A stretch of 64,000 nt of DNA from Lutibacter agarilyticus (GCF_900188235.1 NZ_FZNT01000005.1:1-64000); one strand, 5' to 3'. Shown: positions 46,663 through 56,328, counted from the first letter of the stretch. The notes: generated from the letters alone by a model not told the origin. Numbers and translations: made by a program.

Positions 46663-47073
46663 TTATTTAGTTATTTCATAGTTATTTCTTGCCCAATTTA
46701 TAATTCCGCCTTGTAAATCGTATATTTTTTCAAAACCTAAATTCGACGCTTTTTTTACTGCGGAAGAAGTTCTACTTCCAGACCTGCAATACATAAAAAT
46801 TGGTTTACTTTTATCTAATTTTGATAGCTCGGTTACAAATGTTTTATCGAAAAGATTGATATTTATAGCTCCTTCAATATGGCCACTTGCAAATTCCTCT
46901 GGAGTTCTTATATCTATAATTATTTGATTTGCCGATTTCTCTTTAAATTCTGCAGCAGTAACAACATTTATTTCTCCATTTTCAGTAATTGTTTTTGAAG
47001 GTTTTTTATTGTTACACCCAATAATTGAAATGGTTAAAAAAATAAATACTACTGTTTTTAATATTTTTTTCAT
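46663..47073 (-). CDS. Exported rhodanese-like sulfurtransferase lipoprotein
   Basis: 136 residues with a lipoprotein signal (lipobox IIGC, Cys20). A single rhodanese domain has IIIDIRTPEEFASGHIEGAINI and the active-site loop MYCRSGSRTSSA with Cys96. It should transfer sulfane sulfur in the periplasm. It is first in a pair with the DUF3365 haem protein, behind a CRP-type site at 47134-47147. Confidence 0.9.
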   Translation of the reverse strand: MKKILKTVVFIFLTISIIGCNNKKPSKTITENGEINVVTAAEFKEKSANQIIIDIRTPEEFASGHIEGAININLFDKTFVTELSKLDKSKPIFMYCRSGSRTSSAVKKASNLGFEKIYDLQGGIINWARNNYEITK

Positions 47074-47105
47074 GTGTTACTAGTTATTATTTTTGATTTT
47101 TACAC

Positions 47106-47147
47106 AAATGTAATTTACATTTAAGTGTTAGCTGTAACCAAAGTTAC
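47106..47147. promoter_or_regulatory. Two palindromes before the rhodanese gene (one CRP/FNR-type)
   Basis: GTAAC-CAAA-GTTAC at 47134-47147 is a perfect 5+4+5 palindrome of the class found before other sulfur genes here. It lies 61 bases from the start codon. Closer in, AAATGTAA-T-TTACATTT at 47106-47122 is a perfect 8+1+8 palindrome. It could be a second operator overlapping the promoter. Confidence 0.55.
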
Positions 47148-47165
47148 TTTTTTAACACAAAAAAA

Positions 47166-47183
47166 GGAGTTTTTTCAAACTCC
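47166..47183 (-). terminator. Terminator after the CstB-like gene
   Basis: GGAGTTT (47166-47172) pairs with AAACTCC (47177-47183) across a 4-base loop. On minus it is followed by a run of T. It lies 29 bases after the stop at 47212. Confidence 0.7.
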
Positions 47184-47211
47184 CTTTATAATTATGTTAA
47201 TTTAAAATGCT

Positions 47212-48627
47212 TTATAATAAGGTTGTTGGACAAACATACTCTGTTAATTCAACTCCGGTATCTTTAATATCTTTAAATCCACCTCTCACATCTGTAACCT
47301 TTTTAACTCCGTTGGCTTGAAAAATAGAAGCAGCAATTAAGGAGCGGTATCCGCTTGCACAATGTAAAAAATATTCTTTATTTGAATCTATTTGAGCAAA
47401 ATTTTCGTGAATATTATCTAAAGGAAAATTCTCAACTCCAACCACATGTTCTGATTGATATTCTGATTCTTTACGAACATCTAACGGATTTTCTATAGTA
47501 CCTTCTTTTAATTTATTTGCAAACTGAACCGAAGAAATTGAACCAATTTTATCAACTTCGTGTCCCGCTGCTTTCCAAGAATGAATTCCACCGCGTAAAT
47601 ATCCCAAAGTATTATCATAACCTACTCGAGAAAGACGAACTACAACTTCGTGCTCTCTTCCTTCTTCAGCAATAAAAATTATTTTTTGATTGATATCTTT
47701 AACCAAAGCTCCTACCCAAGGTGCAAAACCTCCTTCAACCCCAATATACCAAGCTCCAGGAACCGTACCTTCTTCAGCATAAATATCTTTAGCTCGCGTG
47801 TCTAAAACTAATATATCATTCTGTTCACTCATTTCTTTAAAAGTATCGGCATCAATAGGCGTTGTTCCTTGGTGAATTACTTCATCAATACTTGTGTTAA
47901 CTCCCTTATTCATTCTTACATTATTGCCAAAATATTGTGGTGGTGGTTTTAAACCTGTAGTTACTTCTACAATAAATTCTTCTTTAGTCATATCAGCTCT
48001 TAAGGCATAATTTGTTTTCTTTTGATTTCCTAAGGTATCAAAAGTTTCTGAACTCATATTTTTACCACAAGCAGAACCAGCTCCGTGATTTGGATACACA
48101 ATAATATCATCTGGTAACACCATTATTTTATTTCGAAGTGAATCAAATAAATGCCCTGCTAAATCGGCTTGTGTTAAATCAGATTTCACTGCTAAATCTG
48201 GACGACCAACATCTCCTATAAATAAACAATCTCCTGTAAATACATAAGGTTTATTCCCTTTTTCGTCAATTAATAAATAAGAAGAAGATTCCATGGTATG
48301 TCCTGGAGTATGCAATAATTGAAGTGTTAAATCTCCAATTTTAAATTCTTCTCCATCTTTTCCTTGGTGAATATCATACTGCGGATTTGCATTTGGACCA
48401 AACACAATGGTTGCGCCCGTTTTTTTAGCAAGATCTACTTGACCAGATACGAAATCTGCATGAAAATGAGTTAAAAATACGTATTTGATTTTTGCCCCAT
48501 CAGCTTTGGCCATCTCAATATATGGTTCAGTTTCTCTTAAAGGATCAATTATTGCTGCCTCTCCATTTGAATGGATGTAATAAGCCATTTCGGCCAAACA
48601 GCCCGTAAACAATTGTTCTACTTTCAT
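47212..48627 (-). CDS. CstB-like persulfide dioxygenase / double-rhodanese fusion
   Basis: 471 residues. The N-terminal metallo-beta-lactamase domain (about 1-245) has THFHADFVSG (His54, His56, Asp58) and LLHTPGHTMESSSY, TGDCLFIGDVGRPD and YPNHGAGSACG, the non-haem iron site of persulfide dioxygenases. A first rhodanese domain (about 255-355) lacks the active Cys (FIAEEGREHE). The second (about 365-465) has it (HCASGYRS, Cys423). This order matches CstB, which oxidises persulfide to sulfite and transfers sulfur to give thiosulfate. It has its own CRP-type site upstream and a terminator downstream. Confidence 0.9.
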   Translation of the reverse strand: MKVEQLFTGCLAEMAYYIHSNGEAAIIDPLRETEPYIEMAKADGAKIKYVFLTHFHADFVSGQVDLAKKTGATIVFGPNANPQYDIHQGKDGEEFKIGDLTLQLLHTPGHTMESSSYLLIDEKGNKPYVFTGDCLFIGDVGRPDLAVKSDLTQADLAGHLFDSLRNKIMVLPDDIIVYPNHGAGSACGKNMSSETFDTLGNQKKTNYALRADMTKEEFIVEVTTGLKPPPQYFGNNVRMNKGVNTSIDEVIHQGTTPIDADTFKEMSEQNDILVLDTRAKDIYAEEGTVPGAWYIGVEGGFAPWVGALVKDINQKIIFIAEEGREHEVVVRLSRVGYDNTLGYLRGGIHSWKAAGHEVDKIGSISSVQFANKLKEGTIENPLDVRKESEYQSEHVVGVENFPLDNIHENFAQIDSNKEYFLHCASGYRSLIAASIFQANGVKKVTDVRGGFKDIKDTGVELTEYVCPTTLL

Positions 48628-48699
48628 AATTATCTGAATTTAATTTTGTTAAACTTATCTTGAGGTATATCAAAATTAAGAGTTACTTTTTTGTTCTTT

Positions 48700-48713
48700 G
48701 TAACCTATATCAC
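48700..48713. promoter_or_regulatory. CRP/FNR-type site upstream of the CstB-like gene
   Basis: GTAAC-CTAT-ATCAC with flanking T and A (TGTAAC..ATCACA), 72 bases before the start codon. The half-sites are one of each type found in the other sites of the cluster. Confidence 0.55.
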
Positions 48714-48737
48714 ACTGAATAAGCTATTTAGAAAATT

Positions 48738-50471
48738 TTAACTATTTGTTTGTTTAACGTATTTAAAATTTTCAACATTTATTTCTTCACTATTTTTGTT
48801 TTCTTCATAGGCATCAATTGCATCTTGCGTTTTTAAAAAGCAAAGCTCTTGGCCTATGTCTGAAATAATTTCAGACTTGTACAGAGTATCTCGTACAGGA
48901 CCATTTAGGCCACAAAAATAAAGTTTAATATTTTTAGATTTAAAATAATCTATCACTTCTTTTAACACATAAATACCACTACTATCTAAACTATTCAAAC
49001 TTTTTCCGTTGATAATTACCAACCTTAAATTAGGTCCTTTATTTATAGATTCAGAAATAAGTGTGTCTTTAAAATAGGTGCTGTTTGCAAAATGTAATTG
49101 TGCATCAAAACGAATAACCAATACATCATCCCTTACTTCTAAATCGTCAAACCTATCAATATTTCGGTACATTTTTGTCCCAGGAACTCTTCCTAAAATT
49201 GCCACATGCGGCTTTGTTGTTTTGTAAATTAACATAACTAATGACAGAATAACACCTGTCATAATTCCTTCTTTAATTCCAATGGTGGCCGTAACAATTA
49301 AGGTTACATTTAATATAATTAAATCTCGTTTGGTATATTTCCATAATTGATTTGGCACCTTAAAATCTAACAAGCCAAAAACTGCCACCATAATTATGGA
49401 TGCAATAATTGCTTTTGGCAAATAATAAAATAATGGCGTTAAAAATAATAAGGTAAATGCGACTACTAGTGCTGAAAATATAGCAGCTAAAGGTGTTTTG
49501 GCTCCATTACTATTATTTACAGCTGTTCTAGAAAAGCCACCTGTTGAAGAATAACTTTGGAAGAAAGAACCTACAATATTTCCTAAACCCAAGGCTATTA
49601 ACTCTTTATTGGCATCAACTTTATAATCGCTATGCTGTGCTTCAATTGATTTTGCTACTGAAATAGCTTCCATAAAACCAATTAAAGCCAGTGTTAAGCC
49701 TAAAGGAGCTAGTTGCTCCATAATTTCCCAAGAAAATTGAGGGATTTTAAAAGACGGAAGTCCTTGTGGAATTTCTCCAACAATGCTAACTCCATATTGT
49801 TCTAAATGAAATAACCGAACTACCAAAATACCCAATACAACAACAACTAAAGAACCTGGTATTTTATTAAATCTTTTCTTCAAAAATATAATTAAAATAA
49901 TGCCGATAGCACCAATTAAAAATGTAGGCCAATTTATATGTTGAATTTGTTTGAACGCTTCATAAATAATTAGTTGTAACTGATTACTTCGAGGCATTTG
50001 AACACCAAATAAATATTTTAACTGATTTAAACCAATAATTAAAGCTGCTGCAGAAGTAAAACCACTAATTACAGGTTTAGACAAAAAATTAACTAAAAAA
50101 CCCAACCTAAAAACACCGAAAAGGAGTTGAATGACTCCCATCATAAATGCCAATAAAATAGCTAGAAAAATAAAATATTCTGATCCAACGGCTGCAATTG
50201 CTCCTACTCCTGAAGCTACTATTAAAGAATCCATAGCTACAGGCCCAACCGCTAACTGACGTGATGTTCCAAAAACAGCATACACTAATTGCGGAATCAT
50301 AGCGGTATACAATCCGTAAATTGGAGGTAAACCGGCAATCATAGCATAGGCAATACCTTGAGGAATTAACATAATTCCTACGGTTAAACCTGCACCAATA
50401 TCACCTTTTATCCAAGCTTTTTTATAACCTGGTAACCATTCTAAAATAGGAACTATATTTTTTAGCATCAC
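48738..50471 (-). CDS. SulP-family anion transporter with STAS domain (second)
   Basis: 577 residues: about 12-14 membrane helices (opening GLTVGIMLIPQGIAYAMIAGLPPIYGLYTAMIPQ) and a cytoplasmic STAS domain (about 440-550) with LVIINGKSLNSLDSSGIYVL. SulP carriers move sulfate, bicarbonate or related anions. The start codon overlaps the stop of the preceding SulP gene by four bases, so the two are translationally coupled. Given the neighbours, export of sulfite or sulfate made from sulfide, or uptake of sulfate, are both possible. Confidence 0.9.
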   Translation of the reverse strand: MMLKNIVPILEWLPGYKKAWIKGDIGAGLTVGIMLIPQGIAYAMIAGLPPIYGLYTAMIPQLVYAVFGTSRQLAVGPVAMDSLIVASGVGAIAAVGSEYFIFLAILLAFMMGVIQLLFGVFRLGFLVNFLSKPVISGFTSAAALIIGLNQLKYLFGVQMPRSNQLQLIIYEAFKQIQHINWPTFLIGAIGIILIIFLKKRFNKIPGSLVVVVLGILVVRLFHLEQYGVSIVGEIPQGLPSFKIPQFSWEIMEQLAPLGLTLALIGFMEAISVAKSIEAQHSDYKVDANKELIALGLGNIVGSFFQSYSSTGGFSRTAVNNSNGAKTPLAAIFSALVVAFTLLFLTPLFYYLPKAIIASIIMVAVFGLLDFKVPNQLWKYTKRDLIILNVTLIVTATIGIKEGIMTGVILSLVMLIYKTTKPHVAILGRVPGTKMYRNIDRFDDLEVRDDVLVIRFDAQLHFANSTYFKDTLISESINKGPNLRLVIINGKSLNSLDSSGIYVLKEVIDYFKSKNIKLYFCGLNGPVRDTLYKSEIISDIGQELCFLKTQDAIDAYEENKNSEEINVENFKYVKQTNS

Positions 50472-52195
50472 TCCTTACATTCTTTAAATAGCATAATCTC
50501 ACAATTAGCACATTGTTCTTTTTCTAATTTTTTATAAATTGTTGAAATCGCTGAATTCTTATCTTTAAAGAAATTATGTGGACCTATTTTATCAACAAAG
50601 CCACCTTTTCTTAACACGTCTTGACTAATTATTTTTAAACCAACAAAGTAAATCCCGCCTCCTCTATTTTTCCATTTTAAAGCTTCTTCAGACAACCACT
50701 CTGCACCTGCCAAATCAATAAAATTTACACCATTTGCTATAATTAACAAATGTTTCTCTTTGTCTTCGTCATACAAATCTGAGAAAAAATTAGAGATACC
50801 TTCTACAGCACCAAAATAAATAGAGCCATCAATTCTTATCATTTTAAGTTGAGGACATTCCTTTGTGCTTTCATCTCTAATAATGTTGATAAATTTATCG
50901 TCCTTATTTTTTCCAAACACCGCAATATTTGGTTTTGAAGTTCTTTCTAAATAAAAAAATAATGAAATTAATATTCCTAAAAACAAAGCGGTTTCTAATT
51001 CTAAAAAAAGTGTACCTAACAAGGTAACACTTAGTACAACAAATTCGCGCTTACTACTTTTTATAATTTCTTTTATTCTCGAAAAATCAATTAAATTATA
51101 ACCTACTAATAAAATAATTCCACCCATTGCTGGTTTTGCTAAATACTCAGCATAATTAGCAAAAAACAACACAACTAACAACAAACCTATGGAAGCTATG
51201 ATACCTGCTAAAGGTGTTTTTGCACCTGCTTGATAATTGACTCCAGAACGAGAAAATGAACCTGAGCTTACATACGATGAAAAAAAACTGGAGATTACAT
51301 TAGACAAACCTTGTCCAATAAATTCTTGATTGCTATTTAACTTTTGATGCGATTGTAATGCAATAACTCTTGAAATTGAAACCGCTTCAACCAAACCTAT
51401 TAAAGCTAAAATAATTGCTCCTGAAGTTAACATTCGCATGTTTTCAAAATTAAAATCAGGAATTTTAAATGGTGGTAAATCTGAAGGCACATTTCCTATG
51501 GTTTCTATTCCTTGGGTATATCTACTCAAAAAAACAGCCAATGCACTTCCTAAAATCATTGCCAACAGCATGTTTAACTTAGAAATGTATTTTATTTTTT
51601 TTATGATGATTGCTAATAAGAGTGTTGCTACTGCAACACCTAAAACGTGTATATTTGTTTCTTCAATATGTGAAATTATGTATGAAATAATTTTATAAAA
51701 CGAACTCCCTTGTGGTACGTTAATACCAAAAACATGTTTTAATTGTTTAAATGCAATTAATGTTCCTGCACCGGCTGAAAACCCAATAACCACAGAATAA
51801 GAAACAAAATTCACTAATTTACCCATTTTAGCAAACCCCATGACCAACTTAATAACACCTGCCATAAAAGACAATAAGATGGTTAAAGAAATAAATGCTT
51901 GTAAATCTGATTCAGGAGTTACAAATTTGCTAATAACTGCAAATACTACAATAGAACCTGTAGTTGTAGGGCCAGAAATTAAATGATGAGATGACCCGAA
52001 TAAAGCTGCAATTATAGGTGAAACCATTGCTGTATAAAAACCATAAACTGGTGGTAAGCCGGCAATCATAGCAAATGCAACAGCTTGTGGAATTACAATA
52101 ATTGTACCTGTAACTCCAGCAATTAAGTCGTCTTTCCACGTAGTTTTTATAAATGGAAGCCAACTTAAAAATGGAAATATTGTTTTTAAACTCAT
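50468..52195 (-). CDS. SulP-family anion transporter with STAS domain (first)
   Basis: 575 residues from MSLKTIFPFLSW at 52195. An upstream in-frame ATG at 52222 gives a less typical N-terminus and crowds the CRP site. Signature segments are GVTGTIIVIPQAVAFAMIAGLPPVYGFYTAMVSP and a STAS domain (about 440-550). The C-terminus ends QCANCEIMLFKECKE, with three cysteines not usual in the family, which might sense redox state or metal. It overlaps the second SulP gene by four bases and is preceded by the best CRP-type palindrome of the cluster. Confidence 0.9.
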   Translation of the reverse strand: MSLKTIFPFLSWLPFIKTTWKDDLIAGVTGTIIVIPQAVAFAMIAGLPPVYGFYTAMVSPIIAALFGSSHHLISGPTTTGSIVVFAVISKFVTPESDLQAFISLTILLSFMAGVIKLVMGFAKMGKLVNFVSYSVVIGFSAGAGTLIAFKQLKHVFGINVPQGSSFYKIISYIISHIEETNIHVLGVAVATLLLAIIIKKIKYISKLNMLLAMILGSALAVFLSRYTQGIETIGNVPSDLPPFKIPDFNFENMRMLTSGAIILALIGLVEAVSISRVIALQSHQKLNSNQEFIGQGLSNVISSFFSSYVSSGSFSRSGVNYQAGAKTPLAGIIASIGLLLVVLFFANYAEYLAKPAMGGIILLVGYNLIDFSRIKEIIKSSKREFVVLSVTLLGTLFLELETALFLGILISLFFYLERTSKPNIAVFGKNKDDKFINIIRDESTKECPQLKMIRIDGSIYFGAVEGISNFFSDLYDEDKEKHLLIIANGVNFIDLAGAEWLSEEALKWKNRGGGIYFVGLKIISQDVLRKGGFVDKIGPHNFFKDKNSAISTIYKKLEKEQCANCEIMLFKECKE

Positions 52196-52246
52196 TTTAT
52201 AAGTTTCTGTAATACACAACAAAAGTACTGTGCATAATATTTAGAT

Positions 52247-52264
52247 TTGTGATTTATATCACAA
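52247..52264. promoter_or_regulatory. CRP/FNR-type palindrome upstream of the SulP operon
   Basis: TTGTGAT-TTAT-ATCACAA, a perfect 7+4+7 palindrome 51 bases before the SulP start at 52195. It fits the TGTGA-N6-TCACA consensus of the CRP/FNR superfamily. Its distance from the start is consistent with activation. Confidence 0.7.
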
Positions 52265-52271
52265 TTACGAA

Positions 52272-53294
52272 TTAAAATAACTCTCCTTGATTTTTACCTT
52301 TCGATTTTCCTAAATGTTCATAAGCCAAATGGGTAACCTCTCTACCTCTCGGCGTTCGCATTATAAATCCTTGCTGAATTAAAAAAGGTTCATACACTTC
52401 TTCAATTGTTTCAGAATTTTCACTTACTGCAGTTGCCAACGTACTAATTCCAACCGGGCCACCTTTAAATTTATCGATGATAGTTGTTAGTATTTTATTA
52501 TCCATTTCATCTAAACCGTGCGCATCAACATTTAACGCGTTTAAAGCATATTTAGCAATTTCAATAGTAATTGTGCCATTTCCTTTAATTTGTGCAAAAT
52601 CACGCACTCTACGTAGCAATGCGTTTGCAATTCTAGGTGTTCCTCTACTTCTTCCTGCAATCTCAATGGCTGCTTCCATAGAAATTGTTACTTTTAAAAT
52701 AGTAGCACTTCGTTGAACTATAGTTGTTAATAATTCGGTATTGTAATATTGTAAACGGCTACTAATCCCAAAACGAGCTCGCATTGGCGCTGTAAGCAAA
52801 CCTGAACGTGTAGTTGCACCAATTAATGTAAAAGGTTCTAAATCTATTTGAACAGTTCGTGCATTTGGCCCCGACTCAATCATAATATCAATTCGGTAAT
52901 CTTCCATTGCTGAATACAAATATTCTTCAACAATAGGACTTAATCGATGAATTTCATCAATAAACAACACATCTCGTTCACTTAGGTTTGTAAGCAAACC
53001 TGCTAAATCACCTGGTTTGTCTAAAACCGGACCTGAAGTTATTTTTAAGCCAGCATTTAATTCATTAGAAAGAATATGTGCCAACGTAGTTTTACCTAAA
53101 CCTGGAGGTCCATGAAATAATGTATGATCCAATGCTTCCCCTCTTTGATTGGCGGCTTCAACAAAAATTTTCAAGTTTTCTAAAACTTGTTCTTGTCCTG
53201 TAAAATCTTCAAAACTTAAGGGTCTCAATTTTTTTTCAACATCATAATCTTCTGTCGAAAAATTTTCTTTTTCAGGATTCAAATTTTCATTCAT
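52272..53294 (-). CDS. ruvB: Holliday junction branch migration DNA helicase RuvB
   Basis: 340 residues. [25 protein letters not shown] opens the AAA+ domain. Walker A is [14 protein letters not shown], Walker B is [10 protein letters not shown], and [19 protein letters not shown] and [19 protein letters not shown] follow, with the C-terminal winged helix to [13 protein letters not shown]. With RuvA it drives branch migration during recombination repair. It is a core gene, leftward, separated from the cytochrome oxidase genes by a terminator. Confidence 0.98.
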   Translation of the reverse strand: MNENLNPEKENFSTEDYDVEKKLRPLSFEDFTGQEQVLENLKIFVEAANQRGEALDHTLFHGPPGLGKTTLAHILSNELNAGLKITSGPVLDKPGDLAGLLTNLSERDVLFIDEIHRLSPIVEEYLYSAMEDYRIDIMIESGPNARTVQIDLEPFTLIGATTRSGLLTAPMRARFGISSRLQYYNTELLTTIVQRSATILKVTISMEAAIEIAGRSRGTPRIANALLRRVRDFAQIKGNGTITIEIAKYALNALNVDAHGLDEMDNKILTTIIDKFKGGPVGISTLATAVSENSETIEEVYEPFLIQQGFIMRTPRGREVTHLAYEHLGKSKGKNQGELF

Positions 53295-53379
53295 AAAAAC
53301 AAAGATAAATAATTAGCAATTGAAAATTGAAAATTGAAAACTAAAAATTCAATCTTGTTTCAAGAACTTCAAGCATAAA

Positions 53380-53420
53380 AAAACTCAGCATAATGGTTAA
53401 ATAATTATGCTGAGTTTTTT
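53380..53420 (-). terminator. Terminator after cytochrome oxidase subunit I
   Basis: A perfect 15-bp stem (AAAACTCAGCATAAT at 53380-53394 with ATTATGCTGAGTTTT at 53404-53418) and a 9-base loop. A-run and T-run flanks allow termination on either strand. It lies 20 bases beyond the ctaD stop. Confidence 0.9.
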
Positions 53421-53439
53421 AAGTATTTTTTAAGACCGT

Positions 53440-55191
53440 TTAAGACGGTTCTTCACCTTCTTTTAAAGGTACATTTTGAGGCACAAAATCCTCATCATAA
53501 CCTGGTTTGCTATAATCATAAGCCCAACGCTCAACGTGAGGAATTTCTCCTGGCCAGTTTCCGTGGATATGCTCTACAGGTGTAGTCCATTCCAACGTAT
53601 TAGATTTCCAAGGGTTTTGCTCTGCTTTTTTACCTTTATAAATACTAATAAAGAAATTTGCTAAGAAAATAATTTGTGCAGCACCACCTAAAATAGCAAA
53701 CAATGTAATTACAATATTTACATCAGCAACATCATCAAATAAAGGAAATGCAGTATTTGAATAATATCTACGTGGTAAACCTGCCAAACCTATAAAGTGC
53801 ATTGGGAAGAAAACTCCGTAAGCAGCTACAGCAGTAATCCAAAAATGCCAGTAACCTAAAGTTTTATTCATCATTCTACCATACATTTTAGGGAACCAAT
53901 GATATACACCAGCAAACATTCCATAAATAGCAGATACACCCATTACTAAGTGAAAGTGAGCAACTACAAAGTACGTATCGTGCACATTGATATCTAAAGC
54001 ACTATCACCCAATACCAATCCTGTTAAACCTCCTGAAATAAATGTTGAAACCAATCCTATAGAAAACAGCATTGCCGGATTCATTTGGAGATTTCCTTTC
54101 CAAAGTGTTGTAATATAGTTAAAAGCTTTTACAGCGGAAGGAATTGCAATTAATAAGGTTGTAAATGTAAATACAGATCCCAAGAAAGGATTCATACCCG
54201 ATACAAACATATGGTGTCCCCATACAATAGTTGATAAAAACGCAATAGCGATAATAGAACCAATCATAGCTCTATATCCAAAAATTGGTTTTCTTGAGTT
54301 TGTTGAAATAATTTCAGAAGTAATACCTAATGCAGGTAATAATACAATATAAACTTCAGGGTGACCTAAGAACCAAAATAAGTGTTCAAATAAAACTGGT
54401 GATCCACCTTGGTAATGTAATACCTCACCTTGAATAAAAATATCTGATAAAAAGAAGGATGTTCCAAAACTTCTATCAAAAATTAATAATAAAGCAGCAG
54501 ATAATAATACAGGGAATGAAACCACTCCAATAATAGCTGTTACAAAGAACGCCCATATTGTTAATGGTAATCTTGTCATTTTCATTCCAACAGTTCTTAA
54601 ATTTAAAACGGTAACAATGTAATTTAATGCTCCAATAAGTGATGAAGCAATAAAAATAGCCATTGAAACCAACCAAAGCGTCATACCCAAACCTGAACCA
54701 GGTATTGCTTGTGGTAAAGCACTTAGTGGCGGATAAATTGTCCAACCTGCTGATGCTGGTCCTGCTTCAACAAACAATGAAATTACCATGATTACACTTG
54801 ATAAAAAGAACAACCAATAAGACACCATATTTAAAAAACCTGATGCCATATCTCTTGCGCCAATTTGCAAGGGAATTAATAAGTTACTAAATGTACCACT
54901 TAAACCTGCTGTAAGTACAAAAAATACCATAATGGTACCGTGAATTGTTACCAATGCTAAGTAAATATCTGGAGACATTACTCCACCGTCTTGATGACGA
55001 CCTAAAAAAGCTTCAATAACACTAAATGAATGATCTGGCCACGCTATTTGTAAACGAAATAACATAGACATCATTACACCTATTATTCCCATAAAAATAC
55101 CTGTTACCAAGTATTGTTTAGAAATCATTTTATGATCCGTACTAAAAATGTATTTAGTTACAAATGTTTCTTTATGATGATGATCTGACAT
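53440..55191 (-). CDS. ctaD: Cytochrome c oxidase subunit I
   Basis: 583 residues with 12 or more membrane helices. Haem and copper ligands are visible: HGTIMVFFVLTAG, WFLGHPEVYIVLLPALG (His-Tyr crosslink pair), WGHHMFVSG and HDTYFVVAHFHLVMG. It forms the oxygen-reducing, proton-pumping centre of a caa3/aa3-type oxidase and takes electrons via subunit II. It lies 35 bases after ctaC. The length is normal. Confidence 0.97.
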   Translation of the reverse strand: MSDHHHKETFVTKYIFSTDHKMISKQYLVTGIFMGIIGVMMSMLFRLQIAWPDHSFSVIEAFLGRHQDGGVMSPDIYLALVTIHGTIMVFFVLTAGLSGTFSNLLIPLQIGARDMASGFLNMVSYWLFFLSSVIMVISLFVEAGPASAGWTIYPPLSALPQAIPGSGLGMTLWLVSMAIFIASSLIGALNYIVTVLNLRTVGMKMTRLPLTIWAFFVTAIIGVVSFPVLLSAALLLIFDRSFGTSFFLSDIFIQGEVLHYQGGSPVLFEHLFWFLGHPEVYIVLLPALGITSEIISTNSRKPIFGYRAMIGSIIAIAFLSTIVWGHHMFVSGMNPFLGSVFTFTTLLIAIPSAVKAFNYITTLWKGNLQMNPAMLFSIGLVSTFISGGLTGLVLGDSALDINVHDTYFVVAHFHLVMGVSAIYGMFAGVYHWFPKMYGRMMNKTLGYWHFWITAVAAYGVFFPMHFIGLAGLPRRYYSNTAFPLFDDVADVNIVITLFAILGGAAQIIFLANFFISIYKGKKAEQNPWKSNTLEWTTPVEHIHGNWPGEIPHVERWAYDYSKPGYDEDFVPQNVPLKEGEEPS

Positions 55192-55226
55192 ATTTTATAT
55201 TTTAGTTAGTAGTGTAGTAGTTCGTT

Positions 55227-56234
55227 TTATTTTACAACTTGAGCCATTGTTTGTTTACTTTTTAACCAAGTGTTAAAAGCAGCTTCTTCTTCAACAACAA
55301 TTTTCATTTGCATATTGTAATGTGAGGAACCACATATTTTGTTACAAAGTAATAAATAATCAAACTCATAAGGATCTTCACCCTTTTCAGCTCTAATTTT
55401 ATTAATACCTGCAACTTTTGCAATGGTTTCTTCATTCATTCTCATTTCTTCAGTAGTCATACTAGGTGTAAATGCAAATTGCGTAACCATTCCTGGCACA
55501 CAGTTCATTTGCGCTCTAAAGTGAGGCATGTAGGCAGAATGCAATACATCTTGAGATCTAAATTTAAAAATGACTTTTCTTCCTTTAGGTAAATGCAATT
55601 CACGAACAGGAACATCGTCCATCGCATTTTTATCAGTCATATCGACACCCATAGTATTGATGCCTTTTATATTACGAACATTTGCTAAACCTAACTCATT
55701 ATCTTCACCAGCATAACGAGCCTCCCATTGAAATTGTTTTGCATACACTTCAACAATTAAAGGATTTTCTGCATCTGAAGCATCCATAACATTATTCCAA
55801 ACAGAAAGACCATACAATACAATTCCTGAAAGAACTACAGCAGGAATAATTGTCCAAATCATTTCTAATTTATGGCTATCTGCATAAAACAATGCTTTTC
55901 TATTATTAATACCTCGGTACTTAAACGCAAAGAAAAACAATAAGAATTGAGTTACAGCCTGTACAAATAAAATAAGCAACATGGTTACTAGGTACAAAGT
56001 ATCGTAACTTTCACCTTCTATTGAAGCTGCATCTGGTAATAAAATTACTGAATATTTCCAAAAAGAAAATATCATTAATCCATAAAAGAAGACACCAAAA
56101 ACAGCAAAGAGAATTCCTTGTGTGTTGTTGTCTTTTTCAGTTGCTATTACGCCTTTTAAATTAAATATACTCGCTATTTGCCATATAGCCACGCCAATGA
56201 CTATTGCCAGTAAAATGTAAAGTATTGCTGTCAT
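55227..56234 (-). CDS. ctaC: Cytochrome c oxidase subunit II
   Basis: 335 residues. Three hydrophobic segments (about 1-20, 45-65, 80-105), then another near 130-150, precede the periplasmic cupredoxin domain. The CuA site is complete: SQDVLHSAYMPHFRAQMNCVPG upstream and CNKICGSSHYNMQMKI (Cys-x3-Cys-x3-His-x2-Met). It has no fused haem domain, so electrons probably come from the Act complex cytochromes. It follows actF after a hairpin. Confidence 0.96.
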   Translation of the reverse strand: MTAILYILLAIVIGVAIWQIASIFNLKGVIATEKDNNTQGILFAVFGVFFYGLMIFSFWKYSVILLPDAASIEGESYDTLYLVTMLLILFVQAVTQFLLFFFAFKYRGINNRKALFYADSHKLEMIWTIIPAVVLSGIVLYGLSVWNNVMDASDAENPLIVEVYAKQFQWEARYAGEDNELGLANVRNIKGINTMGVDMTDKNAMDDVPVRELHLPKGRKVIFKFRSQDVLHSAYMPHFRAQMNCVPGMVTQFAFTPSMTTEEMRMNEETIAKVAGINKIRAEKGEDPYEFDYLLLCNKICGSSHYNMQMKIVVEEEAAFNTWLKSKQTMAQVVK

Positions 56235-56276
56235 TTTTTTAGTTAGTTATTTTTAGTAGTTGTCAAATATAAAAAA

Positions 56277-56303
56277 AATCCTGAATAAATTGTATTCAGG
56301 ATT
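56277..56303 (-). terminator. Terminator or attenuator between actF and ctaC
   Basis: A perfect 11-bp stem (AATCCTGAATA at 56277-56287 with TATTCAGGATT at 56293-56303) and a 5-base loop, with eight T on minus. It may uncouple oxidase expression from the act operon. Confidence 0.82.
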
Positions 56304-56328
56304 CTTTTGAATATGTTTTTTTTGAGTT

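Noticed and set aside
52196-52222. Upstream start of the first SulP gene
   Set aside because: Gives an atypical N-terminus close to the CRP site; MSLKTIFPFLSW is the family-like start.
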